Source of the DNA: Lepidodermella squamata
Taxonomy: Eukaryota; Gastrotricha
DNA: 64,000 nucleotides
Reading direction: 5' to 3'
Assembly (NCBI GenBank): GCA_047495785.1
Contig: JBLDXI010000032.1
Coordinates: 2,852,001-2,916,000, forward strand
The translations under genes were made by a program, and so were the position numbers. Positions 58,901-64,000 of the stretch are shown here, piece after piece. Every line of letters starts with the position of its first letter. Positions within the stretch are counted from its first letter, which is position 1. The notes under the pieces are model-generated. The model saw nothing but the letters and a program-made list of their open reading frames with translations, was not told the origin of the DNA and did no database searches.

Positions 58901-60943
58901 CCCAATGAACCTCAAGGGGGCGCCTATGCACGGCAAATTAGTAGAACGGTTGATAACAAGTCGATCGATAATTATGAGGCTTTCCTTACGCCAACTAATA
59001 GGCAAGATGTCAAGCTGACTAGGGCATCGCTTCGTAACTACAACGAAGACGGCCGCATCAGTGTTTTTGCTGCTCTTTATCTTTTGTATTCATCACCGAC
59101 TGCAAAATATATTTATCATTCGGTAATAAAAATTTTATTTTCCCGTCAATTTCGAATGATTCTTTTATTTCAGTTTGCAACGGCTGCTTTCCTTTTCGTA
59201 TTTTCTGCTTTCATTTCGTATGGAACGCAAGGTCGAGACATTGTTGCCATCGAAATTTTCATCTGGATTTGCTGCTGTGTTTATTTTCTAGACGTTTTAC
59301 GAGAGGTAATTTATTATTATAAAACGTCCAGGTATTATTTTACTGAAATTTTGTTGTCAGGGTTTCGGAAGATCAGGTGCATCTCTGCCCGAGTTGCTCA
59401 GCCATTTCTTCGCTTCAATTCGTTATCTGACCGAGACAATAAGTTTTTTCATGATTGTAACTGCTGGTGCTATTCGAATTTTCGCTCGAAATAACGTTGA
59501 CCCGGTTTACTCGCATACAATTTACGCCATCGCTTGCGTCATTTATTGGATAAAGGCTCTCCGAATATTTTTTGTCGCCGAGTCAATCGGAGCCAAAGTC
59601 ATCACTCTCTACAACATGGTAATTTAAAAAAAATTAAAATAGTTTTCAAGTCTGGGCGCACTTTAAATCCAGGGTTAGATCACTAAATATTCTCAACATG
59701 TAGTTTTTCAGGCCTTTCCTAAAAATTCGAATTCTGTCATGCGTAACCCATAAATTTATTTGAAAAATAAGGAGTAATTTTTCCAAAATGTCCGATATTA
59801 GGAAGCCATTATTAAAACAAATTCTACTTTTTTTAACAGCTTCAAGATCTACTGTTCTTCGTGATAATATACCTCATTCTGCTGCTGACTTTTTCGGTAC
59901 CAATTTACGCGCTAATGTACCCGGAGCAACAAATAACAACGGACGCGTCATCATTTTTCCTGCTGCTGAAAGACATCATCTACGGCCGGCTTTGGAATTT
60001 GTTCGCAACAACGTTAGATGACTCTCGAAACACGGTTGAAGGAACTTGCAGCTCGAAAACGTCAAGTAACGGAAGTTATGTACCGAAAATACCTATAATA
60101 CTGGTCGAAACTCGGCGACAAGTTTTGCTTGACAATCGATCTATTAGCGACACGCCGATTTCCGGTTCAGACTTTGATTCGCTCATTTTTCGTCAGGACT
60201 CTAACTCATCATTATTCGAACCTCAATTTCAACCGACTACGGCGGCGATAAAATGCTCGACGCGGAACGTGTTTGCTATCATTTTATACATCATATACCT
60301 CCTGCTGACTAATATCGTAAGAATTCATAGTAAAAATGAATATTTTTTGAAATTTTTCAAAATTTCAGATGCTACTCAACATGCTGATAGCCATGTTTGC
60401 TCATACGGTATAAATTTCTAATAAATTTCGAAATATATTTCTAATTTTCTATTTTTAAGGTGGATAAAACAAGAGTTTCTTCAAGTCAAATATGGCGATT
60501 TGATACGTATCGATTTTTATGCGATTACTACTCAAGACCCATAATGCCTGGGCCATTAATGATATTCGAACTAAGCCACCGATTCGTGGTATTCCTTCTT
60601 CGAAAATGTCGAGCGATCGAACTGAACGAGAACACTGATCTCAGTAAGAGAATTTTATCATTTTTCTTTTCAATGGCAACACTTTTTTATAGAACATTAT
60701 TACCCGGCTTTGCGCGATTTCGAGTATCGAAAAATGGAAATATTCGAACGAAATGCAACAGGGACAGTTGTGTCTTCAAAATTTAGCGATTCACTTGCAA
60801 GTAAATTACAACTGGCTAATGAAAAGTAAGAATATTTATTGCCGTGAAGCTTTGATGTGATTTTCATTTACCTTAGCTTAAGTCGAAGACTTGATCTGAT
60901 CGAATCTAAGCTGGCCACGTCCGATGATGCATCCGATGTTTGA
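55947..60943 (+). CDS. TRPM-type cation channel
   Basis: Thirteen exons: 55947-55964, 56015-56108, 56192-57449, 57501-57663, 57718-58035, 58094-59122, 59174-59305, 59361-59618, 59840-60316, 60369-60407, 60460-60643, 60693-60825, 60877-60943. All phases agree, giving 1389 residues. The N-terminus has the TRPM opening (FHFRTCCRYVKV, DCACGRPLSWHSD). The SLOG/LSDAT-type region carries WVVTAGTNAGVHGLVGDAV and LVLLVVGGGVNTLKTV. Membrane segments follow, then the S6 segment MLLNMLIAMFAHT and the TRP box (YRFLCDYYSRPIMPGPL). A coiled-coil-like end (LSRRLDLIESKLA) closes the protein; there is no alpha-kinase or NUDIX domain. The family relates to nematode GON-2/GTL channels, but which one cannot be told by eye. 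Divalent-cation transport is expected at the plasma membrane. Confidence 0.92.
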
Positions 60944-61694
60944 TGAACTGAATGGGAAAATAAATTGGCTTCAATCTAAAATCTCAGCAAGATCAAATCT
61001 ACAACCGCAAAGTTCGAACTTTGAAGAGATTATTCTAGATTTCAATCTAATTTTTACTGCCTGCAGAGCTCAAGGTTATTTAAAAAAAATAAAAAAAAAC
61101 ACCAATGTGACATATTCAGTGGAATTTTGGAACAAATAGTTATTTTTTCCTTTTATAGAAAATATCTATAATAAAAATTCAAGCCTTTATTCATTTTTTT
61201 GCTTCAATTTCACAGACTTAGTCACTGTAAATCCGCGGGATTTCAATCTGTTAATAACTATACCCCATTTCTCGAAGAGCAGCGCAGCAAAAAAAATGCA
61301 AAAAAAACGATGAGTCACTACTTGATTAAAGCACCATTTACTCGATTAAAGCACCATTTACCACTATGAATGGGCACACGAAAAACGTACGTTTAATCGG
61401 TCGGCAAAAACATAGGATTTCGGGACTTAATCGCATTAATGCAACTATGTCGATATGTGTAGTTGAAATAGTCAGATCGGGAATATCATTATCTTCGGAA
61501 GCCATCAGTCACAGAAATCGGGTCTTTCATGTAGCAATTATGGCTAGGGTTTTCATATGTTGCTTCGAGAGCTTGCTTTCGCAAACGAATTAGTTTAACG
61601 TATAATGAACGCATAAGATGAATTTATATTTTTATTGGGTATGGCTTTATTTCAAACGAAATTCAATTTTAATATCGATAGTTAAAAATCATAA
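60944..61694. other. Intergenic stretch, no gene seen
   Basis: Lies between the TRPM gene and a minus-strand gene. The short ORFs on the plus strand show no domain. Confidence 0.45.
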
Positions 61695-62128
61695 TTAAAT
61701 ATAAGCCAAAGTGACCCGCCACTTTGGTTCGATGACCCAGGAATTGTACAATTTCGGGTAATACGCCGGCACCCGCCGTTTCGGACTATTGTCCCTGAAA
61801 GCAACCGTCGACAGGACAACGTAGGCGGCTGTTTGCCCATCCTTCTTTCGCTTGAGGTAAATACTCGCAGGATAGGGCTTCTCGGGGAATGACTCGTAAG
61901 GCTTCAGCACACTGAGCCTTTCGGAGAAAAGCTGGCGGCAGGTTCGGAACGTCAATTTTCCGGTTGAATTTTTCGTTTTATCGCCATGATGAAAGCCGCA
62001 ATAAGTGAGTCGTCGACGTAGATGTTCGTAATTCCAAAGAATATTATATTTAGAATTAAAATTCCGAGGAAAAATTTCCAAGCACTCGATGCCGAGCGAG
62101 TACTACTTGTATCGACACAATCTTCCAT
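61695..62128 (-). CDS. Small type II membrane protein, unrecognised
   Basis: From ATG 62128 the minus strand encodes MEDCVDTSSTRSASSAWK and a membrane segment (FFLGILILNIIFFGITNIY). That frame stops at about 61954, while a second frame is open to 61695 and looks coding (SVLKPYESFPEKPYPASIYL, VPAYYPKLYNSW). An intron 62017-61932 (weak donor TAC|GTCGAC, acceptor CGCCAG) would join the two in phase 0 and give 115 residues. A frameshift is the other explanation. The outside part could be the start of a glycosyltransferase-like protein, but this is only a thought. Confidence 0.4.
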
Positions 62129-62137
62129 TAGCTTCAA

Positions 62138-62598
62138 AGTAATATTTCATAAAAAAAAATAACAACTCTCAGAATTTTCGCCCACACGAAATATAGTAGC
62201 GTAAGCAAAAAAATACAATCGCAAAAACATACAATTTCAGGTTTCAGGACTTCATTTCGCGTGAAATGCGCGATTATTCCTTATTCCTGCCCCCGCACGT
62301 AGTTTTACTTAATCTGGATGAAACTCGTTGTCGGAACCGACCAAGCAAGCCACAGAACCTAGGTTTGACCAACTGGCAGCCAATACGAATTGAAATACGC
62401 ATTTTACTTTGAGGTATAGCCATTATGAGATTTTGCTGCGGAGTTGTCAAAATATCTTCTGTGTAATTAAGCTTTATTTCAGAGTGAACTCAGAGTTAGT
62501 GTCAAGTGTTGCCTACTTAAAGCATCTGAAAATATTTAGATTTCAGAGATACCAAAAATTTCTGGCAATAAATGTTTTAACAGATTTTCACTTTTCAC
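62138..62598. other. Intergenic stretch, no gene seen
   Basis: AT-rich; separates two minus-strand genes. Nothing recognised. Confidence 0.4.
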
Positions 62599-64000
62599 TT
62601 ATTTTCGGCCACATGTCATGCCGGATAATAAGCATTGCTGCATCATAGGGCAGTATGTGGCTGTTCCCTTGCAAGCTGTGCAATTCTGCTCCTCCTCTCC
62701 ATAGCGACAGTCTTGGATGCCATCGCACACCTTCTCATCAGGGATGCATCGCCCGCTAGGGCATCGATATTCAGAACCAGTGCAAGGCCGGCAAATTTCA
62801 TCGGATTTGTCATTTTCACCGCAATCCTAAAGTGTTTGAAAAAATATAAAAAATGAGCGAATTGCTCTCCTGTTTTCAACTTACGATATCTCCATCGCAT
62901 ACGTATCTATTGGAATATTTTGGATTTACTTAGAATATCGTAGTAAGTCTGGAAAACTCACGATTGTGGAATGCATGTAGGACTGTTCAGACACTTGAAA
63001 GGTCGATCAGCAGGGCATTTCGAGCATTGTTGGTCGTCGCCAAATGGGCAGTCGTTAGTTCTATCGCAAACTGCCGAAGGAGGCACGCAAAGGGTGGAGT
63101 TCATGCACTTGTAATAGCCTTCAATGGGGCACTGAAAAATAAATGGTTTGGGGGAAAGTCTCACATGAAAGTTGGTATTACAGTTGTGCAGTTTGACTCA
63201 TCCCAGCCGTTATCGCAATCATTTTCACCGTCGCAAAACGAAGAGGAGCTGAGGCACAACCCGGTGTCAGGGCATTTAACTTGATCGAAAGCACAGGTGC
63301 AGTTTTGCAGCTCATCGTTCGGACAATTTCTCGTGCCGTCGCAAACTCTGTAACTCGACAAGCAAATGCCATCACTGCAGCGGAATTTATCCGCTGGGCA
63401 GGGTGTGTCCTGGCAGTTCTTTTCATCAGAGCCATCCGCACAGTCTTTGTAGCCGTCGCATCGATTAGTAAGAGGATCAATGCATTTCGTTGAATTCGGG
63501 CAATTGAAAGTTTTAACGTCAAGGCCCCGGCACGAAGTACTGCAGTCGACTTCGTCATCTCCAGATGGGCAATCAGCTGTTCCGTCGCACTGGTACCTAA
63601 GAAACATAAGACTTCAGCTGATAGATTTCATGGTCGGAAATCGAGAGCAAACCCTGCAGGGACGCATTTTGTCGTCCCTTTGCATAGGTAAGAGCGATCT
63701 GCAGGACATTCCGTCGAGCATTTGCTCTCCTCTGATCCGTCGTCGCAGTCTTTGTCGCCGTCGCAAATTTCGCTCGAAGAACTCAGGCATACTCCATCGC
63801 TGGCACATTTGAACGTGAGGCATGGGCAGTTCTCTTCGTCATTCGAGCATTGCTTGATCCCATCGCATCGCCGGCTTATCGAGAGACACTTGCCATCAGA
63901 GCACTTGAACTTTGAATCACCTTCACAGGGTACATTCGCGCAGTTTCCCTCGTCGGATCCATCGCCGCAATCATCGTCTCCATCGCAAACGAAGTCCTTT
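62599..64000 (-). CDS. LDL-receptor class A repeat protein (5' part outside window)
   Basis: Minus-strand exons within the window: beyond the edge to 63653, 63596-63182, 63131-62962, 62906-62885 and 62826-62599 (stop at 62599-62601). At least nine LDLa modules are visible, with the Ca-binding CDGxxDCxDGSDExxC signature (for example [48 protein letters not shown]). Some modules are degenerate ([15 protein letters not shown]). The microexon 62906-62885 completes one module, joining RYVCDGDI to [10 protein letters not shown]. The last module lacks the usual end and closes with MTCGRK. No membrane segment follows, so the C-terminus looks secreted; the N-terminal part is unseen. Lipoprotein receptor, matrix protein and other LDLa proteins all remain possible. 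Confidence 0.85.

Overview
The window is animal nuclear DNA, most likely from a nematode. Introns are short and AT-rich (down to 37 nt) with TTTCAG-type acceptors, and a U1 snRNA gene begins AAACTTACCTGG, as in nematodes. Genes are compact and lie on both strands, many are paralogues of each other, and miniature transposons are frequent. No species was identified. All exon models were built by eye from splice signals, reading phase and comparison between paralogues.

Layout. 0-15.5 kb: two copies of a divergent gene pair, about 11.6 kb apart. Each pair has a minus-strand (A) and a plus-strand (B) gene for a secreted ankyrin-repeat protein with a cysteine-rich C-terminal part. Between the pairs lie transposon remains: a Harbinger-like MITE, a tRNA-derived SINE, a Ty3/gypsy integrase fragment and a LINE 3' end. 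15.9-17.6 kb: a 7TM receptor and a small AlbA_2/Schlafen-like gene. 20-55 kb: a family of 17-exon secreted proteins with an astacin-like domain, EGF, CUB, kringle and a cysteine-rich tail. Four copies are intact and two are broken. Inside this stretch lie tRNA-Leu, initiator tRNA-Met, a U1 snRNA gene, a minus-strand EGF/C-type-lectin gene, a second 7TM receptor and several foldback transposons. 55.9-60.9 kb: a complete TRPM-type channel gene of 13 exons. 61.7-62.1 kb: a small membrane-protein gene. 62.6-64 kb: the 3' end of an LDL-receptor class A repeat gene.

Two results stand out. First, ankyrin gene A1 carries a 338-bp inverted-repeat element whose two arms supply the splice donor and the acceptor. 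The paralogue A2 has uninterrupted coding sequence at that point, so this looks like an intron made by a transposon (an introner). Second, all four intact protease-like genes replace the third zinc-binding His of the astacin signature (HExxHxxGxxH) with Asp and the Met-turn Tyr with Gln or Lys. They have no visible propeptide, and a kringle and an unrecognised Cys-rich tail follow the CUB domain. This is a divergent astacin subfamily that expands and decays in tandem, with signs of gene conversion at the 3' ends. Most products (secreted ankyrin proteins, protease-like proteins, lectin, LDLa protein) would act outside the cell; a link to digestion, cuticle, defence or host contact cannot be told from sequence.
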